A stretch of DNA of 47,188 nt from an uncultured bacterium (GCA_937942165.1 CALDFW010000020.1:1-47188), one strand, 5' to 3'. Positions 7,832 to 16,291 are shown, numbered from the stretch's first letter. The notes: generated from the sequence alone by a model not told the origin. Translations and numbers: made by a program.

Positions 7832-9076
7832 CTAACGCTGACCACGATCTATCGAAAGGCGCGTCATAGCCGAAAACCCCTCTAATCGAGCCATTGTCTC
7901 ACCCGCCTCATTAAACTTCCATAGCGTGGATACAGTGGCAACCCACGTGCGTCCACGATCCCAGTCTACGGCGATGGCCCGCCCGACGGGGACGTCTTCC
8001 CACTGCGCAATCCGTTCGCCGGACCGTCCAAAATGCACAATAGCTCCCTCACCTATTACCCACACGCTCCCGTCTCGCCTATTGACGGCTAAGGACTGAG
8101 CGTCTGAGAAAGGTAAATCCACTTCGAGCGCCTCGCCGTCTAGCCCCAGGCGCACCAAACCAGCACCATCGCGCACCAAGACCCAAGCAGTGCCATCCGC
8201 ATCGGCTTCGACCGAAGTCGGCCGCGGCAAAGAGCGGAATTCTACGATGCGCTGCCCGGCTGACGAATAGAGAAATGCCCGCTCTTGTAGCCGGTCTACA
8301 ACCCAACAGGATCCTGCTACAGCAGCTAGTGAAACGGGTTCGGCCAGACTTGCGTCAACGACAAAAAACTCAAGGGAATCCCTATTCGTGGTAGAGAACC
8401 AGAACACCTCGTTCCGCCGTCTATCAGCTACCCAGCCAAGGCCGGCAGCCGAATCGATCGCTAGATCGCCCGGCTGTTCTAGCGCCGCCTTTACTTCGCT
8501 AACGACCCCCTCCGTATCGATATAATAAAGCCCATTAAACCCCCCGTCGCTGATCCAACAAGCACCACTTGCATTGTCGACCGCAATATCCCACAGGTCA
8601 AAAAAGCGGCCTCGCGCAAAGCGAGCCGTTCTCGCGTCTGGGTTGACCTTCCAGACCAAACCGCTTCCGCGATCGGCCACCCACATCGCTTCAGCTCCCG
8701 GCGTAGCGCGTTCAATGCTACCAACGCTGCGTTCTCCCTCCCCAGCTACGAGCAATCCCAGGCGATACTCATAGGTCGTTCCGTTGGTCAAGCTGCGGTC
8801 TGAATATGCTTTCTGCTTCGCAGGCAAGGGCTCCTCTGCAAGCAGAGCAAATGCACCGCCTACCTCCCTGCGATACAGGAGATAGCCTTCGATATCAGAA
8901 AACGAGCTGTAGTCCCAGCTCAGATCAACTCGCCTATCACCGGCCATTGCCACTAGATGGCCCAGCGATTCCCCCAGTTGAGGCGCCTCGGGATCAAGCG
9001 GGTTGAGCCGCTGCCTGTCGCTGCAGGAAAGCCCCCCCCAAAGGGAGCATAGAACAATGAGCAGGCGAGTGATCAT
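7832..9076 (-). CDS. putative lipoprotein with fibronectin-III-like domain and NHL-like propeller
   Basis: A 414-aa exported protein. The N-terminus is a signal peptide ending GGLSC, an imperfect lipobox with Cys18 as the probable lipidation site. Residues about 38-125 form a fibronectin type III-like domain (VDLSWDYSS, YLLYRR, YEYRLGL). The remaining 285 residues repeat a blade pattern with WVADR, WISDGG, WVADRR, WVVDR, WVLVRDG, WVIGEG and WVATV cores, an NHL/SMP-30-type beta-propeller of about seven blades. No enzymatic residues are recognisable, and a binding or scaffold role at the envelope is inferred. Its ATG overlaps the stop of the upstream membrane-protein gene (ATGA), so the two are coupled. 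The family name is not known to me. Confidence 0.75.
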   Translation of the reverse strand: MITRLLIVLCSLWGGLSCSDRQRLNPLDPEAPQLGESLGHLVAMAGDRRVDLSWDYSSFSDIEGYLLYRREVGGAFALLAEEPLPAKQKAYSDRSLTNGTTYEYRLGLLVAGEGERSVGSIERATPGAEAMWVADRGSGLVWKVNPDARTARFARGRFFDLWDIAVDNASGACWISDGGFNGLYYIDTEGVVSEVKAALEQPGDLAIDSAAGLGWVADRRRNEVFWFSTTNRDSLEFFVVDASLAEPVSLAAVAGSCWVVDRLQERAFLYSSAGQRIVEFRSLPRPTSVEADADGTAWVLVRDGAGLVRLGLDGEALEVDLPFSDAQSLAVNRRDGSVWVIGEGAIVHFGRSGERIAQWEDVPVGRAIAVDWDRGRTWVATVSTLWKFNEAGETMARLEGFSAMTRLSIDRGQR

Positions 9077-9525
9077 CGGCGAAAAAAAGCTAGGTAGGAC
9101 GTGAGCACGATACCAAATTCCATACCGATAAGGGATGCCCCCGCCAGGCGATCAAAGCGCTGTGCTCGATCGTAATAGCGGACCTGGCTCTGCGTATTGG
9201 CCGAGGACATATAGGAACGGTACGCCCGGTCAGCGCGATCCTTGCTCCAATAGGCAAGCGCACCCATGCCCACCGTCCAAGCTGCGCTCAACAGCAGCGG
9301 CTTAGATAGGAGTGAATCGTCGGTCCGCTCCGATGGGAGGACCTTCTTCCTACCATCGTCCATATCAAAGAGTGCGCGTACAGGGGGCGCCTTTTTAGGG
9401 GCGACATCAACACAACAGGGCGAAAATACAGGCGCAATCTCCGCGCCCCACAGCGGAGTGGACAACCATGTCTGACCGCCGACACACAGGACCATCACGA
9501 ATGATAAAAAGGGCCTAGTATTCAT
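9073..9525 (-). CDS. small DUF5683-like membrane protein
   Basis: A 150-aa protein with an N-terminal signal or anchor segment (about 5-27), a hydrophilic, proline-containing stretch (30-72), and two hydrophobic segments (about 75-93 and 129-147). The motif DRAYRSYMSSAN...YYDRAQRFDRLAGAS between the segments resembles DUF5683-type proteins of Bacteroidota, where a Tyr-Asp-rich loop links two membrane helices. I cannot assign a function. It starts 3 nt after the PQQ-propeller lipoprotein stop and overlaps the next gene by 4 nt, so it belongs to the envelope operon and may interact with its propeller lipoproteins. Confidence 0.65.
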   Translation of the reverse strand: MNTRPFLSFVMVLCVGGQTWLSTPLWGAEIAPVFSPCCVDVAPKKAPPVRALFDMDDGRKKVLPSERTDDSLLSKPLLLSAAWTVGMGALAYWSKDRADRAYRSYMSSANTQSQVRYYDRAQRFDRLAGASLIGMEFGIVLTSYLAFFRR

Positions 9526-9528
9526 CTA

Positions 9529-10605
9529 TTACCTTCGACCAAACGCATAGAGTATTTTCTTTTCAGTCGCTACGACCAGCGTCTCTCCAACCCATGATAT
9601 ACCCTCTAACACAGGCCCGTCCAAACGGAATTTCCACAGCAGATCGCCGCTCGATGCATCGAGAGCATAGAGATGTCCATCGCTAGATCCGATGTAAAAA
9701 ACGCCTGCGCCAGCGGCGGGGCCTCCCCGCACTACGCCTTCGGTTTTAAACACCCAGCGCACGGTCCCCGTAGACGCTTCTATGCCGTACACGCTGCGGT
9801 CGGCTGTCCCCACGCCGAGCACGCCCTCGGTCGAAGCCATTTCTCCAGTGGGCAACCCGCCAATATCAACCTGCCACTGCAGGACACCCGTCGCGCCATC
9901 GAGAGCTATAATCTGGCCGGCAGCCGTACCCAGCCATATATGCTCTGAACCGACCAGGGGTCGAGCACGCACTCCGCTGTCCACGCTGTCCCGCCACGTT
10001 TCTTGGCCATCGGCAAGACGGAGGCCCCTTATGCCACCTCTTCCATCGCCTACAATCAAGCTACTGCCGCGCAGGACGGGCGCAACGCGTATCAGCACCT
10101 CCAAATCTCGCTCCCAAAAGAGGGATCCCGTTGCGAAGTTGACCGCGCGCACCAGACCGCGCTCACTGGTGACTATGAGCGTATCTCCGCGCACTACGGG
10201 AGGGAGGCAGAACGCGCCCTCCTGCTGCCATATCGGCTTTTTTGAACGGCGATCCCACGCAAGAAGAGACGCTTCTTTCCCCTCAGATCCCACTAGGACG
10301 ATGTCTCCCACCAACGCGGGAGATCCACAAATGCCGCGGTCAAAGGTCTTTTTCCCAAGCCGCTTTCCGCTGTATGCGTCAAATGCATATAGCGAAGCGC
10401 CCGTACTCATTTGCATCACGAGCGGAGCGGCATTGAGCGCCTTTCCCATGGGGGCCGCATCGAGCTTGCGCTCCCACAGCAGAGATAGAGGCGGCTCTGG
10501 CACGATCTTCGGGGGGGCTTCAGTCGCATAGAACAGCCCTCTTCCACACCCGCTAAAGATCCAGCAAAACGCGCAGAGAGCGCATACGATTTGGCGCGTT
10601 TTCAT
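9529..10605 (-). CDS. BamB-like PQQ-repeat beta-propeller lipoprotein
   Basis: A 358-aa lipoprotein. Starting from ATG at 10605, the signal peptide ends in the lipobox FSGC with Cys20 as lipidation site. The mature part is built of PQQ-type propeller repeats with the recurring pattern of A-x-D-x-x-(S/T)-G-x-x-x-W: LYAFDAYSGKRL, AVNFATGSLFWERD, GLRLADGQETW, IALDGATGVLQWQ, GIEASTGTVRWVF and ALDASSGDLLWKF. BamB, a Bam-complex subunit for outer-membrane protein assembly, has this fold and length (about 390 aa). It lies directly downstream of a gene with an Omp85-type barrel (stop at 10607, 1 nt before this ATG), which supports a role at that protein. A longer reading to 10710 would put 35 non-signal residues before the signal peptide and is rejected. 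Confidence 0.85.
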   Translation of the reverse strand: MKTRQIVCALCAFCWIFSGCGRGLFYATEAPPKIVPEPPLSLLWERKLDAAPMGKALNAAPLVMQMSTGASLYAFDAYSGKRLGKKTFDRGICGSPALVGDIVLVGSEGKEASLLAWDRRSKKPIWQQEGAFCLPPVVRGDTLIVTSERGLVRAVNFATGSLFWERDLEVLIRVAPVLRGSSLIVGDGRGGIRGLRLADGQETWRDSVDSGVRARPLVGSEHIWLGTAAGQIIALDGATGVLQWQVDIGGLPTGEMASTEGVLGVGTADRSVYGIEASTGTVRWVFKTEGVVRGGPAAGAGVFYIGSSDGHLYALDASSGDLLWKFRLDGPVLEGISWVGETLVVATEKKILYAFGRR

Positions 10606-10606
10606 C

Positions 10607-13396
10607 TCAGAAATCCCACCCAAAAAAGAAATCCCAGTGGGTTTCGTCGCCAATCTGCTTAAAGTCGGTGCGGCGCGCTGCATCGAGTCGGAATACAAAT
10701 ACGCCGCCAAGCGCTAGGCGCATACCCGCTCCTAGTGCACCCCGCCATTGGTCAAATGAGCGGTTCCACGCGTTTCCCGCATCGGCAAAGAGCGCACCTC
10801 TAAAAGCGCTAAAATCTATGGCTCCGAAGGGAAACCCTATCACCAAGCGATCGACCAGTGGAAAGCGGAGTTCTCCGTTTATCAACACCATCTTACTTCC
10901 CCACAGAGAGCGCCACGGATAGCCGCGTAGCGTCCACGAGCCGCCGAGAGAGAAGTATTCCGGCACGTCTCCCATACTGTATCTTCCCATGTAGCGCATA
11001 GCCCAACTCGTGCGCTGAGAGAGCCGAGTATAGTGCCTGTAATCGCCGAAGAGCGTCGTATTGAAGCGACGTGAGCTTTTAAAGTCTACGGTTTGGCCCA
11101 AACCAACGCTAAAACGGTGGCCTTCAATGGGCCCCGTCGGCAACCACAGCGAGCTATCGTGCGTGTAATTGATAAAGTTGTTGGCCAACCACCCCGACAG
11201 CCGACGGCCTTCAAATTGACGATCTATCTCAGCGTGGCGCAGCGATAGGCGCGTTTCTAAGCGATCGTGCCGCGAAAAGGGATAGCTGACTCCTACGAAC
11301 CCTCCGGTGCGCTTCTCGCGCACAAAGCGGCCAAAGGTGCTAGAGAAGCGATCGTTTAGGCGAAAAAAGCCCCAGGACCAGTTGAGCTGTTGGCCTAGAT
11401 GATAGCGCGAGAGCGCGATATTCAGGCCGTCAAAAAACCCCGTTTGGCTGCCTGCAATATGCGAAAGGACAAAGGTGTACTGCTCGTTGCCCAACACGTC
11501 GCTCAGCGCCAGTTGAATCCCACCCGAGGTGCCAAATTGGGGATCTTGGGAAATCTGGCTCTGTGCGATGTCGAGCGACATATCACCGCGATAGGGCCGA
11601 AGGGCAAAGAGGCTCTCCTTGCGATCTCCTGCCAGCTGCCACGGCTCGCTTTCGGCCTCGACGAGCGGATACCAACTTACGGCCGTGCTATCGGTCGGCA
11701 ATCCGTCCAGTTCAAGCACCTGAAATCCGCCCGCTTCAAAGCCAGAAAAGAGCACGCCGTTGCCATCTGCACGCCACACGGGATCAAAGGCCCCGGTGAG
11801 AACGCGCGTTAGCCTACGCGTGCCAACGCGCTCTTCTCCTAGCTCCGCGACATACAGATTGAACGTGGAATCTCGATCGGAACTAAACACAATGGAGCGT
11901 CCATCAGGTGAAAAAGAGGGCGACTGATCGTTGTGATCACCCTGATCCAGATGGCGTATTCGGCCCCCGTCTAGCTCGTAGAGAAACAGACTGTAGCGCC
12001 CCTGCCGACCGCCGGCAAAGCGGTCTGAGCTAAAGGCAATCATCTGGCCATCGGGCGACCAGCACGGCTGGCGGTCGTGATAGACATCTCGAGTCAACCG
12101 TTCGAGCTGACCACTCTCCAAGTCGGCGATATATAGGTCGACGAACCCGCTCTGACCAGCCCCAGAAAAAGCGATACGCCGACCATCGGGCGAAAACGAA
12201 GGAGAGGAGATAGCCACGATTTCGTCATAGTTCAGAACGCTTAGCTCCCGCTTCTCTTCTACGTCCCATATATACAGGCGATCCCGCCCTCTGCTTTTTG
12301 CCGAGAAAGCGAGCATCTTCCCATCGGACGCAACGGCAATGGTCGTGGAGAGTGGGTGCAGAGATTCAAACGCGGGCAGACGCTCTCCCGCTACGATAAT
12401 CTCTGGGGCCTTGTCTTCTCTCTGAAGCGCAATCTGCGTATAACCCTGTGAGTTGGTGAAATAGACAAACATCAGGCTATCGTTTTTTCCGGGAACGATC
12501 GTGGGCTTTATATTGAACCCCTCGCCCGTGCGCACGTGGGCCATCTGAGAGGGCAGATCGCTCCCAGCGATATCAGGCAGATAGCGCTTGCGCAGGCTAT
12601 AGAGCCACGCCTCGTCAAACTCGGCCAGTGTCTCCCCCGTCGTCAGCAAAAAAACGTCTCTAAATGCCTCAGCCCGCCACCAATTCTGAAAGAGCTGCTC
12701 AAAGACATCTTCTCCGTAGCGAGCAGCCATAAAGTGACAAATCGACTCACCCTCTTTGTACATTTGAAACGTGCCGTAGATAAAATGCATCTGGGCGATC
12801 GAAGCAAGCCGACGCGAAAAGAGAGCATCCCGCAGGATCATGTCGCCAAAGGTCGACCATTCGCTAGACCAATACTCGGCTAGACCCTCTGTAAACCACA
12901 GCGGGGCCGGGCGAAAGTCGTGTATGCCGTGTCGCTCCAAAACGCGGGCAATCCGGTCAAAGGTAAATACGTGCACCAATTCGTGGTGCAGGACGCGCTC
13001 AAAGTCTGGCAGCGAACCGCTCAGCGGCAGGGCGACGCGACCCTTGAGATATTCGGTAAACCCCGCTACCCCCTCCGGCAGCAGGTTCGGTATGATATTG
13101 GTCTGTTCAAAATAGATATGCGACGAATACACGATGAGCGGAATGCGCCGCTGAACCGTATGAGCAAATTTTTGTTCGAGGTCGAGATACTGACCTTCGG
13201 CCATATGAGCTGCATAGGAAGCCAACTCCCGCTCTTCTTCAAAAAAGAACACGTCAAAGTGCGGCGTCTCCATCTTCTGCCATGAAAATTCGGCAAAGTT
13301 CACTTTGTTTTTGCCAAAGCCGCCAAACTGCGCGTGCAGCGGAGCCGCAAGCAGCAGTAGGAATAAAAACACTTTAGGCGCGTTCAAGATACCCAC
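10607..13396 (-). CDS. composite gluzincin peptidase / TolB-like propeller / Omp85-type barrel protein
   Basis: A 929-aa outer-membrane protein combining three parts. After a signal peptide (cut near HAQ, residue 23), residues 40-270 are a gluzincin (peptidase MA-like) domain with HELVH at 138-142 and WFTEGLAEY at 167-175, where E170 is the expected third zinc ligand. Residues about 290-590 hold TolB/WD40-like repeats (SPSFSPDGRRIAFSG, QPCWSPDGQMIAFSS, SPSFSPDGRSIVFSS). Residues 600-929 are a beta-barrel with the Omp85 L6 motif variant LRGYP (823-827), GELRFPL, FADAGNAWN and a terminal Phe. POTRA domains are absent. The start is GTG at 13396 (overlapping the upstream gene by 23 nt); a TTG at 13387, better spaced from AGAGGTGA, is an equal candidate. 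Confidence 0.85.
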   Translation of the reverse strand: MGILNAPKVFLFLLLLAAPLHAQFGGFGKNKVNFAEFSWQKMETPHFDVFFFEEERELASYAAHMAEGQYLDLEQKFAHTVQRRIPLIVYSSHIYFEQTNIIPNLLPEGVAGFTEYLKGRVALPLSGSLPDFERVLHHELVHVFTFDRIARVLERHGIHDFRPAPLWFTEGLAEYWSSEWSTFGDMILRDALFSRRLASIAQMHFIYGTFQMYKEGESICHFMAARYGEDVFEQLFQNWWRAEAFRDVFLLTTGETLAEFDEAWLYSLRKRYLPDIAGSDLPSQMAHVRTGEGFNIKPTIVPGKNDSLMFVYFTNSQGYTQIALQREDKAPEIIVAGERLPAFESLHPLSTTIAVASDGKMLAFSAKSRGRDRLYIWDVEEKRELSVLNYDEIVAISSPSFSPDGRRIAFSGAGQSGFVDLYIADLESGQLERLTRDVYHDRQPCWSPDGQMIAFSSDRFAGGRQGRYSLFLYELDGGRIRHLDQGDHNDQSPSFSPDGRSIVFSSDRDSTFNLYVAELGEERVGTRRLTRVLTGAFDPVWRADGNGVLFSGFEAGGFQVLELDGLPTDSTAVSWYPLVEAESEPWQLAGDRKESLFALRPYRGDMSLDIAQSQISQDPQFGTSGGIQLALSDVLGNEQYTFVLSHIAGSQTGFFDGLNIALSRYHLGQQLNWSWGFFRLNDRFSSTFGRFVREKRTGGFVGVSYPFSRHDRLETRLSLRHAEIDRQFEGRRLSGWLANNFINYTHDSSLWLPTGPIEGHRFSVGLGQTVDFKSSRRFNTTLFGDYRHYTRLSQRTSWAMRYMGRYSMGDVPEYFSLGGSWTLRGYPWRSLWGSKMVLINGELRFPLVDRLVIGFPFGAIDFSAFRGALFADAGNAWNRSFDQWRGALGAGMRLALGGVFVFRLDAARRTDFKQIGDETHWDFFFGWDF

Positions 13397-14456
13397 TCAC
13401 CTCTTCTTCAGCCCGTTCAAGGGGACGGCGAATTTCCACCTGACGCCCCTCTTCCAAGCCTGCTTGATACGCCTCACTAGGGCGCACTCCCCGCCCGTAG
13501 CGCACGCGCACGTGGGGGTTTATATGACGGTAGTACGTACGCAGTTTCTCATCGCCTTTCCATTGGACCAAGGCTCCGTTTTCCGTTCGCTCCGTCAAGT
13601 CGCGTTCGCGTAGCTTTCGGTAAAATCCTTCCATAACACCCGACCAATAGCGCTGCCTCTCGCGGTTCGACGCAATCCCTAAAGCGCGGCGATAGCTCTC
13701 CCACAGCGGCTCCATCAAACCAGTGAGATAGTCGTACACGTAGGCCGCCATTTCTATATTAGCGTCCGTGCCATATACCTCTAAAATTGTGGCCGACTGG
13801 TCGCGTGCTGGGATATACGTCTCTGCCCAAATAGTCTCTACAAAAAAGAAGTCCTGCAGAATAAGAGACAGCCAAAGCTCAAACGAAGCCCGACGGCCTT
13901 TTGCCGGCCCCAGAGACCGCCTCCCAAAATGGCGCTCCGCATCGAGAGAGACCACATCGAGGTTGTAGTCCAGCAATATCTGGCGTGCCTTGCCTACTGC
14001 GACCTCTGCTTCATGTTCATTGGGGCTCTGTGCCAGGGATAGAACCTTGCGCAGTCGCTGCAGCAGTCGATCCTCTGCGGTGGGTTTCCCCGTCGCTGAC
14101 ACCCCTCGTGCTCGGGGACTACAGCGCAGCTTTTCACAGGCTCTGCGAAAGGCTGGACCATGTGGGGGCTCCCCGCTTATAGCGAGCACCTCGTCGACAT
14201 ACTGATGGGCCATTTCGTGACGCAGCGTGTCGAGCACGTCAAGCCAAGGATCCTCTTCGATATGAGCTACAGCAATAACTAGCCGGCGCTCTCCCCCGTG
14301 CCAACGGCCTAGAAAAGAGCGTGCATCGACAATTTCAACAAGGGGTATACGAAGCGCTGACTGCAGATATTCAGCGTTGTAGTGCTGCCACCACAGCACT
14401 AGCTTTCGCGTCCAGGCTACGCGTAAATCCGCGGCCAGACGTGCCGCATCTTTCAT
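13374..14456 (-). CDS. SprT-like zinc protease-fold protein with DUF2786
   Basis: A 360-aa cytoplasmic protein with two recognisable parts. The N-terminal 110 residues resemble the SprT-like family: HEMAHQY at 80-86 gives an HExxH zinc site, with PHGPAFRRACEKL (about 98-110) supplying the downstream His typical of SprT/Spartan. Residues about 127-167 (EDRLLQRLRKVLSLAQSPNEHEAEVAVGKARQIL) match the DUF2786 pattern. The remaining region is helical and charged, with no motif I know. SprT-fold proteins can cleave DNA-protein crosslinks, but activity here is not shown. The gene starts 1 nt after the dapF-homologue stop and overlaps the start of the peptidase/barrel gene, so it is in the same transcript although it has no signal peptide. 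Confidence 0.8.
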   Translation of the reverse strand: MKDAARLAADLRVAWTRKLVLWWQHYNAEYLQSALRIPLVEIVDARSFLGRWHGGERRLVIAVAHIEEDPWLDVLDTLRHEMAHQYVDEVLAISGEPPHGPAFRRACEKLRCSPRARGVSATGKPTAEDRLLQRLRKVLSLAQSPNEHEAEVAVGKARQILLDYNLDVVSLDAERHFGRRSLGPAKGRRASFELWLSLILQDFFFVETIWAETYIPARDQSATILEVYGTDANIEMAAYVYDYLTGLMEPLWESYRRALGIASNRERQRYWSGVMEGFYRKLRERDLTERTENGALVQWKGDEKLRTYYRHINPHVRVRYGRGVRPSEAYQAGLEEGRQVEIRRPLERAEEEVSGYLERA

Positions 14457-14457
14457 A

Positions 14458-15327
14458 TTATCGAAGCGTGCGCAAAAACGATGGACTCAGGGTGCCGCGC
14501 GCGACCTCCTGCACGGGACCTTTCATCGTCAGCTCAAAGTTCTCGTCGACGTCTATATGCAGCGTGCCGCCCGGTGACTTAACGGTTACCGGCGTCTTAA
14601 CCAACCCCAATCGCACGGCCGCGCTCGCAGCTGCGCAGGAGGAGGATCCCGAAGCCTGCGTTTCTCCGGCTCCTCGTTCCCATATGAGAATGTAGATTGA
14701 GTTTGGTCCGAGTGGGACCGCCAGTTGGACGTTAATCCTGCGGGGAAAGAGCCTGTGGTTCTCCAACGCAGGCCCTAGACTGAGCAACTCTTCTCGCGTC
14801 CATTTCTCACCCCGTTCGCGAAAGAGGACGCAGTGAGGATTACCCACGCTAACGCCGGTAAACTGCATGCTCTCACCACCTACCTTAATGGGTTTCTCGA
14901 TCAGCTCTTTGCTCTTTAAGGTGCAGGGAAGGGCCTTGGGCTCAAACGTAGCTCGGCCCATTTCTACCGTAGCTGCGCTCGCTTCACCCAGCTCGTCGAC
15001 GTGCAGCTCTATCCGAACCAGCCCCCCTTTGGTTTCTACGGTAAACGATCTTTTGCGGACGCGACGCGTCGCGTGTAAATAGCGAGCAAAAATGCGCAAC
15101 CCGTTGCCAGACTTCTCGGCTTCGCTGCCGTCAGGGTTGTAAATACGCAGACCAAAATCGGCTTTTTTACTGTCGCTTAGCGCGAGAATTCCGTCTGATC
15201 CCACGCCCCAATTGCGGTCGCAAATCTTTCGAATATTTCCAGGAGTCAACTTAAAATCGAGTTCGGCAGGATCTACGGCGATGTAGTCATTCCCCAGACC
15301 GTGCCCTTTAAAAAAAGCGTTTTTCAT
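14458..15327 (-). CDS. dapF: diaminopimelate epimerase homologue with both catalytic cysteines replaced by serine
   Basis: A 289-aa member of the DapF fold. Canonical DapF interconverts LL- and meso-diaminopimelate for lysine and peptidoglycan synthesis with a thiol pair, Cys73 and Cys217 in E. coli. Family segments are clear: FFKGHGLGNDYI at the N-terminus, NPDGSEAE (65-72), SVGNPHCVL (about 168-176), RINVQLA and ERGAGETQ. The first active-site motif reads KSGNGLRIF instead of QCGNGxRCF, and the second reads ETQASGSSSCA instead of ETxACGSGACA, so both catalytic Cys positions are Ser. This paired change suggests an altered or different activity, for example another racemase/isomerase substrate. 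The ATG is well supported by GGAGG 5 nt upstream. It appears to be the first gene of the envelope operon. Confidence 0.85.
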   Translation of the reverse strand: MKNAFFKGHGLGNDYIAVDPAELDFKLTPGNIRKICDRNWGVGSDGILALSDSKKADFGLRIYNPDGSEAEKSGNGLRIFARYLHATRRVRKRSFTVETKGGLVRIELHVDELGEASAATVEMGRATFEPKALPCTLKSKELIEKPIKVGGESMQFTGVSVGNPHCVLFRERGEKWTREELLSLGPALENHRLFPRRINVQLAVPLGPNSIYILIWERGAGETQASGSSSCAAASAAVRLGLVKTPVTVKSPGGTLHIDVDENFELTMKGPVQEVARGTLSPSFLRTLR

Positions 15328-15360
15328 ATGTGCCTCCAGCGCTGCCCAAAAAAGCGAAAT

Positions 15361-15384
15361 GCGGGCGTGCCTCTTGCCGCCCGC
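15361..15384 (-). promoter_or_regulatory. GC-rich leader hairpin upstream of the dapF homologue
   Basis: The arms GCGGGCG (15361-15367) and CGCCCGC (15378-15384) form a perfect 7-bp inverted repeat with a 10-nt loop. Read on the minus strand, the hairpin is followed after 8 nt by six T residues and lies 34 nt before the ATG at 15327. This has the look of an attenuator or weak terminator in the 5' leader; the offset T-run makes it uncertain. Confidence 0.35.
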
Positions 15385-15416
15385 TAGTGATTTTCATCGT
15401 AACTTGAAAGTAGAAA

Positions 15417-15435
15417 TTGACCTCTAGGTGGTCAA
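15417..15435 (-). promoter_or_regulatory. TTGACC/GGTCAA dyad in the divergent promoter region
   Basis: TTGACC (15417-15422) and GGTCAA (15430-15435) form a perfect 6-bp inverted repeat with a 7-nt centre. Each arm also reads as a -35-like TTGACC on one strand. On the minus strand a poor -10 (TACTTT) follows 17 nt after the hexamer. The site lies between the divergent dapF-homologue and phosphorylase genes, so it could be an operator, a -35 element or both. Confidence 0.35.
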
Positions 15436-15479
15436 CTGCACTGGAGAGGCCGCTTTTCTCCTCATATATTAAAAAGATC

Positions 15480-16289
15480 ATGTTCTATATACACACGGCC
15501 CTACCAGCCGAAGCGCGTCCTATCATAGACCACTATGCGCTGCGCGCGCACGACGCCTCAGCCCCGTTTTCCCTCTATACGGGTCCCCAAACACGGCTCG
15601 TTGTTTCGGGCGTTGGGAAGACGGCTACGGCTGCATCCGTAGCCTACACCTGTGCCCGGTTTAGCGACCAGCCAGGTCCTTGGCTCAACGTGGGCATTGC
15701 CGGCCATAAAACGGCTGCGTTGGGGACCGCTCTCTGGGTGCAAAAGGCCGTAGATACAGCGACAAATACCCCCTTCTTCCCGGCGCTGGCGCTGTCTCCC
15801 CCCTGTGCTGGATCCGTTCTACAAACCGTTGATCAACCTCGCGCTGACTATTTGACCGATGCTCTGTATGACATGGAGGGCAGTGCCTTTTTTCAAACTG
15901 CACAGCGCTTTGTAGCGGCCGAACTCGCGCACAGTGTAAAGATTGTATCTGACAACAGCGAAGCTCCTTGGCAATCCCTTAACCGAGAGCGCGTCCAGGG
16001 CTGGATCAACGACCTCCTTCCGGTGATTGAACGCATGCGCACTGAGCTAGAATCACTGGCAGCAGTCTGGCTTATACAGCAGGCAAACCCGCCGCACTTT
16101 GAAGGTACGCTCAGCCAGTGCCGATTCAGCCAAACGCAGAAAAATAGGCTACGCCGGCTACTCCAGCAGTGGCATTCCGTAGCGCCGAACACGCCCCCTT
16201 GGCCACCGGATCACTCGGAGAAAAGTGCGGCCGGTCTACTCGATGCTCTCGAAGCCCGCCTTGGCGATCCGTCTCACCTCCCCTACTAG
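15480..16289 (+). CDS. nucleoside phosphorylase superfamily (MTAN/PNP-like) protein
   Basis: A 269-aa protein related to the purine/uridine phosphorylase and methylthioadenosine nucleosidase superfamily, which cleaves the N-glycosidic bond of nucleosides. Supporting segments are the N-terminal YIHTALPAEARPII, VVSGVGKTATAASVAY (about 43-58), WLNVGIAGH (about 69-77), and DMEGSAFFQTAQRF (about 131-144); the Met-Glu-Gly and the preceding Asp correspond to the ribose- and base-contacting region of the family. The last 80 residues have no clear match and may bind a partner. I place the start at ATG 15480; the open frame to 15417 would add 21 residues with no homology. The 3' neighbour starts 2 nt after the stop. 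Substrate unknown. Confidence 0.75.
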   Translation: MFYIHTALPAEARPIIDHYALRAHDASAPFSLYTGPQTRLVVSGVGKTATAASVAYTCARFSDQPGPWLNVGIAGHKTAALGTALWVQKAVDTATNTPFFPALALSPPCAGSVLQTVDQPRADYLTDALYDMEGSAFFQTAQRFVAAELAHSVKIVSDNSEAPWQSLNRERVQGWINDLLPVIERMRTELESLAAVWLIQQANPPHFEGTLSQCRFSQTQKNRLRRLLQQWHSVAPNTPPWPPDHSEKSAAGLLDALEARLGDPSHLPY

Positions 16290-16291
16290 CC

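Noticed and set aside
9782-10531. 249-codon plus-strand open frame
   Set aside because: It lies antisense to the PQQ-propeller lipoprotein gene; its translation is Arg/Ser/Pro-rich with no domain, signal or start context.
16169-16291. upstream extension of the SPL-like gene
   Set aside because: These 41 codons lie within the 3' end of the phosphorylase-like gene and read as Ser/Arg-rich with no family match; ATG 16292 fits the family start.
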